A stretch of 64,000 bases of DNA from Paraburkholderia acidisoli (GTDB taxonomy: Bacteria > Pseudomonadota > Gammaproteobacteria > Burkholderiales > Burkholderiaceae), in the NCBI RefSeq assembly GCF_009789675.1, contig NZ_CP046914.1:186001-250000 (forward strand). Reading direction: 5' to 3'. This document shows positions 56,914 to 64,000 of the stretch, in pieces (the stretch's first letter is position 1; each line of letters opens with the position of its first letter). Both the position numbers and the translations under genes were made by a program. The notes under the pieces are model-generated. The model worked only from the letters and a program-made list of their open reading frames with translations. It was not told the origin of the DNA and ran no database searches.

Positions 56914-58104
56914 TCATTGCACGACACCGCTCTCGCGCAGGGCGGCGACTCGTTCAGCATCGTAACCGAGTTCGGCGAAGAGTCTCGCGTTGTCCTGCCC
57001 GAGATCCGGCGCGGCGCGCGCGGGCAGGGGTTCGTCCACGCGCACCGGTGCCGCCACGCCGCGAATCTTGCCGAAGCGCGGATGCTCCGCCTCGACCACG
57101 TTCTGCCGCTCGGCCACGAACGGGCTTTCGAGCGCCTGCTGGATGTCGTACACCGGCGCGGCGGGCACGCGGCCGCCCAGCCGTTCGAGCCACTCGGCCG
57201 TGGTCGCGCGCGAGAGCGCCGCGTCGAGTTCCTGTTCGACCAGATCGCGATTCGCGAGGCGCGCCTTGAAGTTGCAGAAGCGCTCGTCGGTGATCCACGA
57301 AGGGCGGTCGAGCATCTCGGCCAGCACGCCCCAGAACTTTTCCTTGTTGCACATGAGGAAGATCCAGCCGTCCTTCGTCTTGTACAACTGGCTCGGCGTG
57401 AGCGAAGGGTGCGCGGAGCGGCGGTCGCGTCCCGTCACCGTGCCGCCGTTCAGATACCACGTGCCCACGTAGGCGAGGTTATGCAGCGCGACGTCGAAGA
57501 GGCTCGTGTCGAGATCACGACCCACGCCTGTGGCGCGGGCCTGCACGAGACCCGCGAGCAGCGCCATGGCGGCCGTGGTGCCCGTCATCAGGTCGATGAT
57601 GGAGAGGCCGAAGCGCGCGGGCGGCGCATCCGGTTCGCCCGTGACCGAGAGATAGCCGGCTTCGGCCTGCATCAGATAGTCGTAGCCGGGCCACGCCGCG
57701 CGGCTGCCGGTGCGCCCGTACGCCGAAAGATGCGCGCAGACGATGGCCGGATTCGCTTCCTTCAACTGCTCGTAGGTGAGGCCGAGCTTCACGGGCAGAT
57801 CGCCGCGCAGGTTGTTGAAGACGGCGTCGGCGGTGCGCACGAGGTCGTGCAGCACTTCGCGGCCTTCGGGCTTCTTCAGGTCGAGCGTGAGGCTGCACTT
57901 GTTGCGGTTGAACGCCTCGAAAAAGTGGCTGTCGCCTTCGCCGAAAAAGTACGGCCCGACCGCGCGGCCCACGTCGCCGCCTTCGCGGAAGTTCTCGATC
58001 TTGATGACTTCCGCGCCGAGATCGGCGAGATGCTGCGTGGCGAAAGGCCCGGCACCGTATTGTTCGATGGCGACGATGCGTACGCCGGAAAGGGGCAGGC
58101 TCAT
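56914..58104 (-). CDS. CaiB/BaiF family CoA-transferase (candidate itaconate/succinate CoA-transferase)
   Basis: 396 residues, class III CoA-transferase. LSGVRIVAIEQYGAGPFATQ, RNKCSLTLDLKKPEGREVL, GYDYLMQAEAGYLSVTG and LSIIDLMTGTTAAMALLAGL are conserved; the Asp in the last motif forms the acyl intermediate. Class III enzymes activate carboxylic acids by CoA transfer. In the itaconate pathway of Pseudomonas a CaiB-type enzyme does the first step. Its start overlaps the stop of the acyl-CoA dehydrogenase gene (ATGA). Confidence 0.92.
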   Translation of the reverse strand: MSLPLSGVRIVAIEQYGAGPFATQHLADLGAEVIKIENFREGGDVGRAVGPYFFGEGDSHFFEAFNRNKCSLTLDLKKPEGREVLHDLVRTADAVFNNLRGDLPVKLGLTYEQLKEANPAIVCAHLSAYGRTGSRAAWPGYDYLMQAEAGYLSVTGEPDAPPARFGLSIIDLMTGTTAAMALLAGLVQARATGVGRDLDTSLFDVALHNLAYVGTWYLNGGTVTGRDRRSAHPSLTPSQLYKTKDGWIFLMCNKEKFWGVLAEMLDRPSWITDERFCNFKARLANRDLVEQELDAALSRATTAEWLERLGGRVPAAPVYDIQQALESPFVAERQNVVEAEHPRFGKIRGVAAPVRVDEPLPARAAPDLGQDNARLFAELGYDAERVAALRESGVVQ

Positions 58105-59285
58105 GCAGGGTTCCTCGCAATCAGCATCTTCGCGATGATCAGACGTTGCATCTCGTTGGTGCCTTCGCCGATGGTCAGGAGCGGCGCATCGCGATACAGC
58201 CGCTCGACGTTGTATTCCTTCGAATAACCGTATGCGCCGTGAATGCGCATGGCTTCCATGCTGTTTTCCACGGCGGCCTCGGTGGCGAAATACTTCGCCA
58301 TGCCGGCTTCCATGTCGCAGCGCAGGCCCTTGTCGTAGGCGCGCGCGGCGGAGTCGGTGAGCAGGCGCGCGGCTTCCACGCGTGTGGCCATTTCACCGAG
58401 CTTGAGCGCGATGGCCTGATGCTCGCAGATCGGCTTGCCGAACGTTTTACGCTGCTGCGAGTACGCCACGGCTTCGTCGAGCGCCGCTTGCGCCACGCCC
58501 ACGCCACGCGCCGCCACGTTGATACGGCCCAGTTCGAGCCCGCTCAGAATCTGCTTGAGGCCGAGCCCTTCTTCGCCGCCGATCACGCGCGACACCGGCA
58601 CGCGGAAGTTGGTGAAGTTGAGCTCGCAGGTGTCGATGCCCTTGTAGCCGAGCTTTTCCAGCTGGCGGCTCACCTCGAAACCCGGACCTTTTTCGACGAT
58701 CAACAGGCTCATGCCCTTATGGCGCGGCTGCGCTTCCGGGTCGGTCTTGACCAGCAGCGCGAGCACGTTGCCGTACTTGCTGTTGGTGATCCACGTCTTG
58801 CTGCCGTTCACCACGTAGTGGTCGCCGTCGCGCTTCGCGACCGTGCGGATCGCCTGCAGGTCGGTGCCGCAATCCGGCTCGGTCAGGCCGATGCCGCCGC
58901 GCAATTCGCCCGTGGCCATGCGCGGCAGGAACTCGCGCTTTTGCGCATCCGTGCCGTTGCGCTGGATCGTCATCGCCATGATGAGATGCGAATTGATGAT
59001 GCCGCTCACCGACATCCACACCGCCGAAATGCGGTCGACGATCTTCGCGTAGGTCGCGGTGGACAGCCCGAGGCCGCCGTATTCGGTGTCGATGAGACAA
59101 CCGAACAGGCCCATGTCCTTCATTTTTTCGACGATCTCGTGCGGGTATTCGTCCTTCGCGTCGAGTTCGTGCACATAGGGTTTCACTTCCGTCTTGAGGA
59201 AGCGGTCCAGCATGTCGAGAATCAGCGTTTCGTTCTCGGCGTAGTCGCCGGCGTCCTGTTGATGATCGGCGTCGATCGTAGCCAT
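58101..59285 (-). CDS. Acyl-CoA dehydrogenase
   Basis: 394 residues. GGIGLTEPDCGTDLQAIRTV and GSKTWITNSKYGNVLALLVK are the FAD/substrate signature; the catalytic Glu is in APLLTIGEGTNEMQRLI. It resembles short-branched-chain/glutaryl-CoA-type enzymes and may act on methylsuccinyl- or other C5-dicarboxyl-CoA given its neighbours. It passes electrons to ETF; etfBA are 3 kb downstream on the same strand. The start MATIDADHQ at 59285 was chosen over a longer frame. Confidence 0.93.
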   Translation of the reverse strand: MATIDADHQQDAGDYAENETLILDMLDRFLKTEVKPYVHELDAKDEYPHEIVEKMKDMGLFGCLIDTEYGGLGLSTATYAKIVDRISAVWMSVSGIINSHLIMAMTIQRNGTDAQKREFLPRMATGELRGGIGLTEPDCGTDLQAIRTVAKRDGDHYVVNGSKTWITNSKYGNVLALLVKTDPEAQPRHKGMSLLIVEKGPGFEVSRQLEKLGYKGIDTCELNFTNFRVPVSRVIGGEEGLGLKQILSGLELGRINVAARGVGVAQAALDEAVAYSQQRKTFGKPICEHQAIALKLGEMATRVEAARLLTDSAARAYDKGLRCDMEAGMAKYFATEAAVENSMEAMRIHGAYGYSKEYNVERLYRDAPLLTIGEGTNEMQRLIIAKMLIARNPA

Positions 59286-59354
59286 CGTCACTCCTGGTCT
59301 TTCGGTTCGTTGGGCGCGCAACGCGGGCGCGCGGGTTATTCGATGCAGCGCGAT

Positions 59355-60773
59355 TCAGCGGGCCGCGCCCAGCGCCTGCGCGAGTTCGCGCGCGCTCAGG
59401 CGGTCGAGCGAAAGCACCGCTTCGCAGATGCGTTCGGCCGCGCCGCGCGAGACGTTGCGCTGCGCGTTGTCGTAGAACTTCGCGACGATGTCGGCGTTGC
59501 TCAGCGGCCGATCGGCGCTGCCGCGATTCACGGCTTCGCGGTGCGTGAGCGTGCGGCCGTCACGCGTATGAATCGTGACTTCGCCCGTGTAGTGCTGCGG
59601 GAAGGTGGTCTCGGGGTCGGCTTCGTGCGTCACGCGGGCGGCGAGGGCGCGCACGGCTTCGTCGGCGAGCGCGGCCGGGTCGAGATCGTCGAGCGTGAAG
59701 CGGCCGTGCAGCAGCCCCGTCGCGACGATGTACGGAATGCTGAACTGCGCGTCGTAGCTGTTCGACGGCTTCTGCTTGTTCTCCACCGGCTCGCAGATGA
59801 TCGGAATGGTCGGGCCCGGCACGCGCACCACCACGCGCTCGATGTCGCTCGCCGCGAGACCGTGCGCGCGATGCAGCGCGATGGCGGCGTCCGAGGACGC
59901 ATGCGTGAAGTGGCAGGCGGGAATCGGCTTGAGCGCGACGCCGTCGATTTCCCACGCCTCGCCGAGGCCAGCGGTGGCCAGCGCGAGATCGTCGGCGCTC
60001 ACGGGCGTCTTCATGTACAGCGAGTACAAACCGAAGCGCCCTTCGTACGGCGCGCCGGGGCCGATGTAGCCGTGCTTCGCGAGCGTCGCGGCCGTGGTGC
60101 CCGCCACGGCGGCCCAGCCCGGATGCAGACGCTTGGTCCACGCGCCGTCCTGCAGAAACTCCAGGCTGCCCGACGCCATCGAGAGCGCGATACCTTGCGC
60201 GTGCTGCGCCTGTTCCGCGGATAAACCGAGCAGCCGCGCCGCGCCCAGCGCGCAGCCGAACGCCGCCACGAGCCCGGTCGGGTGGAAGCCCGTGTTGTGG
60301 AAGCCGCTTTTCGCGGCGGCGCCCACGCGCGTCGAGACTTCCATCGCGCAGAGGTACGCCGTGAGCAGGTCGGCGCCGCTCGCGTTTTCGCGCTCGGCCA
60401 GATTGAACGCCACGGGCAGCGCGCTCGCGGTCGAATGGATCACGCCGCGCGCATGGGTATCGTCGAAATCGAGGCTGTGAATCAGCAGGCCGTTGAGCAG
60501 CATCGCGTCGCGCAGCGCGAGCTTTTGCGCGTGGCCGAACACGGTGGCGCTGCCGTCGCCCAGTTCCTGCATCGCGGCGAGCGTGGAGGTGGCGTAGGGC
60601 AGGCCGATCGTGGCGTAGGCGAGGCCGATGCTGTCGAGCATCAGATGCTTCGCGCGTTCGCGCACGGCGGCGGGCACGTCGTTCAGATCAAGCGAAGTCG
60701 TGAAGGCGGCCAGTTGCTGCGCGATGGTTTGACCGGCTCGAGCGCGTTGCTCGATGTCGTTGCGTGCGTTCAT
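59355..60773 (-). CDS. MmgE/PrpD family protein
   Basis: 472 residues. HLMLDSIGLAYATIGLPYAT, NGLLIHSLDFDDTHARGVIH and GWAAVAGTTAATLAKHGYIG are MmgE/PrpD landmarks; family members include 2-methylcitrate dehydratase and cis-aconitate decarboxylase. No prpB/prpC gene is near, so a 2-methylcitrate role is unlikely. A PrpD homologue is also present in the Pseudomonas itaconate locus, where its role is accessory. Its start overlaps the stop of the MFS gene (ATGA). Confidence 0.9.
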   Translation of the reverse strand: MNARNDIEQRARAGQTIAQQLAAFTTSLDLNDVPAAVRERAKHLMLDSIGLAYATIGLPYATSTLAAMQELGDGSATVFGHAQKLALRDAMLLNGLLIHSLDFDDTHARGVIHSTASALPVAFNLAERENASGADLLTAYLCAMEVSTRVGAAAKSGFHNTGFHPTGLVAAFGCALGAARLLGLSAEQAQHAQGIALSMASGSLEFLQDGAWTKRLHPGWAAVAGTTAATLAKHGYIGPGAPYEGRFGLYSLYMKTPVSADDLALATAGLGEAWEIDGVALKPIPACHFTHASSDAAIALHRAHGLAASDIERVVVRVPGPTIPIICEPVENKQKPSNSYDAQFSIPYIVATGLLHGRFTLDDLDPAALADEAVRALAARVTHEADPETTFPQHYTGEVTIHTRDGRTLTHREAVNRGSADRPLSNADIVAKFYDNAQRNVSRGAAERICEAVLSLDRLSARELAQALGAAR

Positions 60774-62161
60774 CGGGTGGCTCCCTGATGGTTGAGCGAT
60801 AACGGGTCGGCGCTCGGGTCTTCTTCGGGCGAGACGGCTTCGAGCGAGAACTGGTTGGCGTCGACGCCGAGTTTCAGCACGGCGATCACGAGCAGCACCA
60901 GCACGCCGGCCACCATGCCGAGCACACCGAAAAGGCCGAGTTGCGCAAACAGGATCACGGCGGCGTACGAGGTCAGCATCGACGCGATACGTCCGCACAC
61001 GCCCGCCACGCCGGTGCCGCGCAAGCGCAGCGCCGTGGGGAACAGTTCCGGCACGTAGCCGAACAGGCCCAGCGTGACGATGGCGTAGATGCAGCTGACG
61101 AGCGTGAGGCCGACCACGGCGATAGCGGCGTTGGCCGTCATCTGCGGGTAGACGAAGCCCAGCACGATCGTGACCACGCTGAAGAACACCACGCCCTTGG
61201 CGCGGCCGAGGCGGTCGGCGGTGAGGTAGCCGAGCACGGCGCCGAGCGGCGCGCCCAGCGACATCAGCGTGGTGAAGCCGAGCGAGGTGACGATGTCGCG
61301 GCCTTCGTGCACGAAGAACGTGGGCAGCCATGCGACGAAGCCGTACACGGCCACGTTCACGGCCACGGCGGTAAGGGCGGCGGTCAAGGTGCGGCCAATC
61401 ATGCCGCGGCGGAACAGCGCCGAAAGCGGGGCGCGCGGCACTTCGAGGTTCTGCGCGCGCGACACTTCGGGCAGCGGTCCCTTGAGTTGCTCGACTTCCT
61501 GCTCGATGGCGCGTACGGTTTCCTCGGCTTCCGCGGTACGGCCCACCGATTCGAGCCAGCGCGGCGACTCCGGCATGCGGTGACGCAGCGCCCACACGAC
61601 CACGGCGCCAATGCCCGCGATGCCGAACATCCAGCGCCAGCCCAGATGCGGAATCACCACGTAGCCCACGCTGGTCGCGAGCACGAGTCCCGAGTTGACG
61701 ATCAGGCCGAGCAGCGAGATCCAGCGGCCGCGATACGCGGGCGGAATGAATTCGCAGAGCGTGCCCGCGGCCACCACGAGTTCCGCGCCGAGGCCGATGC
61801 CCATGAGAAAGCGCGCGCCGATCAGCCAGTGAATGCTGGGCGCGAACGCGGCGGCGAACGACATGAGCCCGAACAGCGCGAGGTTGAACTGATACGACGA
61901 GCGGCGGCCGAAGCGGTCGCCGAGATAGCCCGAGAGGCCCGCGCCGATCACCATGCCGAAGAAGCCGCACGAGACGAACAGCGCGTTGAGTTGCAGCGTG
62001 GAAAAGCCCGTCTTGAGCATCGCGGCGGACACGCCGCCCGCGAGATAGACGTCGAAGGCGTCGAGGCACGCGCCCGCGCTGATGAGCCCGAGTATCTTCC
62101 AGTGAAACCGCGACATCGGCAGCCGGTCTAGCCGGGCGCCCGAGCTTACGTTGTGACTCAC
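60770..62161 (-). CDS. MFS transporter (candidate dicarboxylate/itaconate uptake)
   Basis: 463 residues, 12 membrane segments. ISAGACLDAFDVYLAGGVSA, SGYLGDRFGRRSSYQFNLAL and the central loop TADRLGRAKGVVFFSVVTIV suggest the aromatic acid/MHS-like or sugar-porter group. It is the second gene of the catabolic block and shares overlapping translation with the MmgE/PrpD gene. Uptake of the block's substrate is inferred from context. Confidence 0.88.
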   Translation of the reverse strand: MSHNVSSGARLDRLPMSRFHWKILGLISAGACLDAFDVYLAGGVSAAMLKTGFSTLQLNALFVSCGFFGMVIGAGLSGYLGDRFGRRSSYQFNLALFGLMSFAAAFAPSIHWLIGARFLMGIGLGAELVVAAGTLCEFIPPAYRGRWISLLGLIVNSGLVLATSVGYVVIPHLGWRWMFGIAGIGAVVVWALRHRMPESPRWLESVGRTAEAEETVRAIEQEVEQLKGPLPEVSRAQNLEVPRAPLSALFRRGMIGRTLTAALTAVAVNVAVYGFVAWLPTFFVHEGRDIVTSLGFTTLMSLGAPLGAVLGYLTADRLGRAKGVVFFSVVTIVLGFVYPQMTANAAIAVVGLTLVSCIYAIVTLGLFGYVPELFPTALRLRGTGVAGVCGRIASMLTSYAAVILFAQLGLFGVLGMVAGVLVLLVIAVLKLGVDANQFSLEAVSPEEDPSADPLSLNHQGATR

Positions 62162-62296
62162 AGTTGTCTCCAGATCCTGTGGCGGTGGACCGTCGCGCCG
62201 GCCGCTCTCATGACGTTATGGCGGTTTATCGGCGTGACGGCGAGGCAGGGGAACGGCCGGAGCCTACCGGCGTTCCTCGCGTTTTCCTGCGGATAC

Positions 62297-62803
62297 TCAG
62301 GCTTCGTTGGTGCCGTGGCCGCGTTTCGCGATCAGCGCCGAACGAATGTAGTCGAGAACGGGCTTGCCGTCCTGGTTGTAGGCGCGCGTGTGCACGGTGA
62401 CGATGCCTTGCGTGGGCCGCGACTTCGACTCGCGCACTTCGAGTACTTCGGACTCCGCATAAAGCGTGTCGCCCGCGAACACGGGGCCGGTGAGGCGAAT
62501 TTCCTTCCAGCCGAGATTGGCGATGGCCTTGCCGCTCACGTCGTTGACCGACATGCCGAGCACGATCGCCACGGTAAGGCCGCTGCTCACGAGCAGCTTG
62601 CCGAACTCGCTCTTCGACGCGTGATTGGCGTCGCAGTGCATCGGATGCGGGTTCATCGTCAGCAGCGAAAACTGGATATTGTCCGCATCGGTGATCGTGC
62701 GGCCCGGGCGATGTTCGTAGATGTCGCCCACCGTGAAGTCCTCGAGATAACGCCCGTAGCTGGCACGGTAACGCTGCGTCCCCACTTTTTCCGACTGCAT
62801 CAT
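62297..62803 (-). CDS. MaoC-family dehydratase (candidate itaconyl-CoA/mesaconyl-CoA hydratase)
   Basis: 168 residues, hot-dog fold. GRYLEDFTVGDIYEHRPGRT and the hydratase motif TDADNIQFSLLTMNPHPMHC (Asp and His catalytic pair) are visible, with DANHASKSEFGKLLVSSGLT after it. It hydrates an enoyl-CoA; with the CaiB-type transferase and the CitE-like lyase it would convert itaconyl-CoA or mesaconyl-CoA to citramalyl-CoA. First gene of the block, with AGGAG 10 bases before the ATG at 62803; ATG at 62800 is an alternative. Confidence 0.9.
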   Translation of the reverse strand: MMQSEKVGTQRYRASYGRYLEDFTVGDIYEHRPGRTITDADNIQFSLLTMNPHPMHCDANHASKSEFGKLLVSSGLTVAIVLGMSVNDVSGKAIANLGWKEIRLTGPVFAGDTLYAESEVLEVRESKSRPTQGIVTVHTRAYNQDGKPVLDYIRSALIAKRGHGTNEA

Positions 62804-62830
62804 GGTTTGTCTGCTCCTGTCTTGAATGTC

Positions 62831-62848
62831 ACTTTGTACGGACAAAGT
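62831..62848. promoter_or_regulatory. Perfect 7-bp inverted repeat upstream of the MaoC-led operon
   Basis: ACTTTGT (62831-62837) and ACAAAGT (62842-62848) are exact arms around ACGG, 28 bases upstream of the hydratase start. It is the best candidate operator for the GntR/HutC regulator of the block. Confidence 0.65.
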
Positions 62849-62978
62849 ATCGGGCGCGGCGAGTTGGCATGTCAAGCGGAAGGGCGCTACGGTTTACCCT
62901 GGCGATTCGGGCGCTGTGTGGCGTGCGGTTTGTATCGGCGCGACAGGACAAAGGCGGCCCGCGCGCGAACAACGGACG

Positions 62979-63010
62979 AAAAAAAACCGCCGCTCGAAGG
63001 CGAGCGGCGG
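62979..63010 (-). terminator. Rho-independent terminator after the OmpA-family gene
   Basis: On the minus strand CCGCCGCTCG and CGAGCGGCGG (62987-62996 with 63001-63010) form a perfect 10-bp stem with a 4-base loop, followed by eight T. It lies 34 bases after the OmpA-family stop. Confidence 0.9.
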
Positions 63011-63044
63011 CGTGTCGTATGCGTGCTGTGACGTGACGGGAAGG

Positions 63045-63770
63045 TCACTGAACGGCGGGCGGCGGAGGCGGCGGCGCGTAGCGGCGATCGCCGCGTGCAT
63101 ACGTGACGATCTCCACGCGCCGGTCCGGCTGCAGGCACGCGACGAGACTGTCGCGCGACTGATTGTCGGTGCAATGCGAGACCGGGTCCTGCTTGCCGAA
63201 GCCGCGCGCGTCGATATGGTCGGCGGGAATGCCTTGTTCGACGAGCAGCGCCTTGACCGCTTCCGCGCGGCGCTGCGAGAGCGTCTCGTTGTAGGCGGCG
63301 TCGCCGAGGCGGTCGGTGTAGCCGCGCACTTCGATATGGCTGAAGCGCATGGCGTTCAGTTTCGCGGCGATCTCGCGGATATCGGCGCGGCCGCCTGGCA
63401 GCACGTCGGCGACATCGCCGCGATCGAACGGGAACAGGGCGTCGGCCGAGAGCCGCATGACCTGCGCGACGGGCGCAGGCGGCGGAGGCGGCATCGCGCG
63501 GCCGCGCGCCACTTCGACCCAGTGGCCCGGCACCCACACATAACGGCCGTACTGCCAGCGCCATTCGCCCGTTTGCCAGAAATAGCCGACGCGCGGCGCG
63601 GGCGTGACTTCATACACGGGCGCGGGCGGCGCGAGCACCATCACCTGCGCGGCGGCGGGCACCGTGCTCGCGCACCAGGCCGCGACCGAGGCCGCGCCGA
63701 CCAGCAGACTCGTGACGATGCGGCGACGGCGCTCGCCACCGGCGCCTGGACGAAAAGGAGTGCGTTTCAT
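63045..63770 (-). CDS. OmpA-family outer-membrane protein with YXWXXGXW-type aromatic repeats
   Basis: 241 residues. The N-terminus is a long, Arg-rich signal sequence (RRRRIVTSLLVGAASVAAWC, cleavage near AAA|QVM). Residues about 62-88 hold two aromatic repeats (FWQTGEWRWQYGRYVW, then PGHWVEVARG). A proline-rich linker precedes the OmpA C-terminal peptidoglycan-binding domain (VRGYTDRLGDAAYNETLSQR, then RRAEAVKALLVEQGI). The tail is Pro-rich. It probably anchors the outer membrane to peptidoglycan. It is not linked to the catabolic genes. Confidence 0.9.
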   Translation of the reverse strand: MKRTPFRPGAGGERRRRIVTSLLVGAASVAAWCASTVPAAAQVMVLAPPAPVYEVTPAPRVGYFWQTGEWRWQYGRYVWVPGHWVEVARGRAMPPPPPAPVAQVMRLSADALFPFDRGDVADVLPGGRADIREIAAKLNAMRFSHIEVRGYTDRLGDAAYNETLSQRRAEAVKALLVEQGIPADHIDARGFGKQDPVSHCTDNQSRDSLVACLQPDRRVEIVTYARGDRRYAPPPPPPAVQ

Positions 63771-64000
63771 GTCGTATCGTGCGGGTGGTTAGTGTTGCTG
63801 AAATGCTAACGGCCGCCCGGAATACAGGCCTTTGCGGAATGTAACGAAACGTGCGAGTGCAAACGGCGCGCAGCGCGCGGCGCGGCGCCTGCGGGAAGTG
63901 AGGGGGACACGATTACACTCGGGCGCGCCGACTCGACACCGTAATCCGGCGTAACGAAGCGGCGCGTTGCGTTGCATCGAATGACATTTCGCCGAGCAAA

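Noticed and set aside
59355..62069. Apparent fusion of an MFS-region frame with MmgE/PrpD
   Set aside because: The first half is an out-of-frame reading of the MFS gene. The real MmgE/PrpD start is the ATG at 60773, which overlaps the MFS stop.
63789..63977. 62-residue minus-strand frame near the right edge
   Set aside because: No ribosome site, no signal peptide, and Arg/Ala-rich composition. The 63771-64000 stretch is treated as the upstream region of the OmpA-family gene.
1..64000. tRNA, rRNA, riboswitch and insertion-sequence signals
   Set aside because: No tRNA cloverleaf, rRNA core sequence, transposase motif or long terminal inverted repeats were recognised by eye. A covariance-model scan would be needed to exclude small RNAs.

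Overview
The window is a GC-rich, gene-dense stretch that looks like a Burkholderiales genome, most likely Paraburkholderia or Caballeronia. The evidence is the gene families present: a YqjD/YqjE/YqjK-type envelope operon, an H-NS-family protein, many LysR/GntR-regulated catabolic islands, DUF4142 and DUF883 proteins, and nine major facilitator transporters in 64 kb. The mix of catabolic islands and few core genes suggests a secondary chromosome, which is an inference. No rRNA, tRNA, CRISPR array, insertion sequence or phage gene was found by eye.

Left part (1-24 kb). A class III aminotransferase, cut by the window edge, faces a MocR-type regulator. DNA polymerase II (polB) overlaps the end of the regulator. 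A LysE-type exporter, an MscS channel, the DUF883/YqjE/YqjK operon and a VC0807-like membrane protein follow. Next come an HPPD-like dioxygenase with an altered substrate motif, a LysR regulator divergent from an MHS transporter plus M20 amidohydrolase, an ArsR-type regulator divergent from a DHA2 drug exporter with a perfect palindrome between them, a DUF302 protein, another MFS protein, a small secreted protein and OsmC. A minus-strand operon at 18.6-23.9 kb encodes a B-type (ba3-like) heme-copper oxidase with three accessory c-type cytochromes (seven CXXCH sites).

Middle part (24-49 kb). A FadR-type regulator precedes a D-glucarate catabolic operon (MFS transporter, gudD, kdgD) that ends in a strong terminator. 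Then come an H-NS-like protein lacking the usual DNA-binding C-terminus, a cytochrome b561, a TMEM175-type channel, a DUF4142 protein and an MFS transporter. A complete ribose operon (rbsK-D-A-C-B) follows, then a LacI-type regulator, an aldo/keto reductase and two MFS genes. A sugar-acid type cluster (beta-hydroxyacid dehydrogenase, IlvD/Edd dehydratase, SDR, MFS) is divergent from a LysR gene.

Right part (49-64 kb). A GAF-GGDEF-EAL protein with a degenerate GGDEF motif and a short-form 6-phosphogluconate dehydrogenase come first. A long minus-strand block follows: MaoC hydratase, MFS, MmgE/PrpD, acyl-CoA dehydrogenase, CaiB CoA-transferase, GntR regulator, CitE-like lyase, etfB, etfA and DUF2889. 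Its content matches the bacterial itaconate/branched C5-dicarboxylate degradation loci (CoA transferase, hydratase, lyase), with dedicated electron transfer flavoprotein genes downstream. The window ends with an OmpA-family protein carrying aromatic WXXGXW-like repeats and its terminator.
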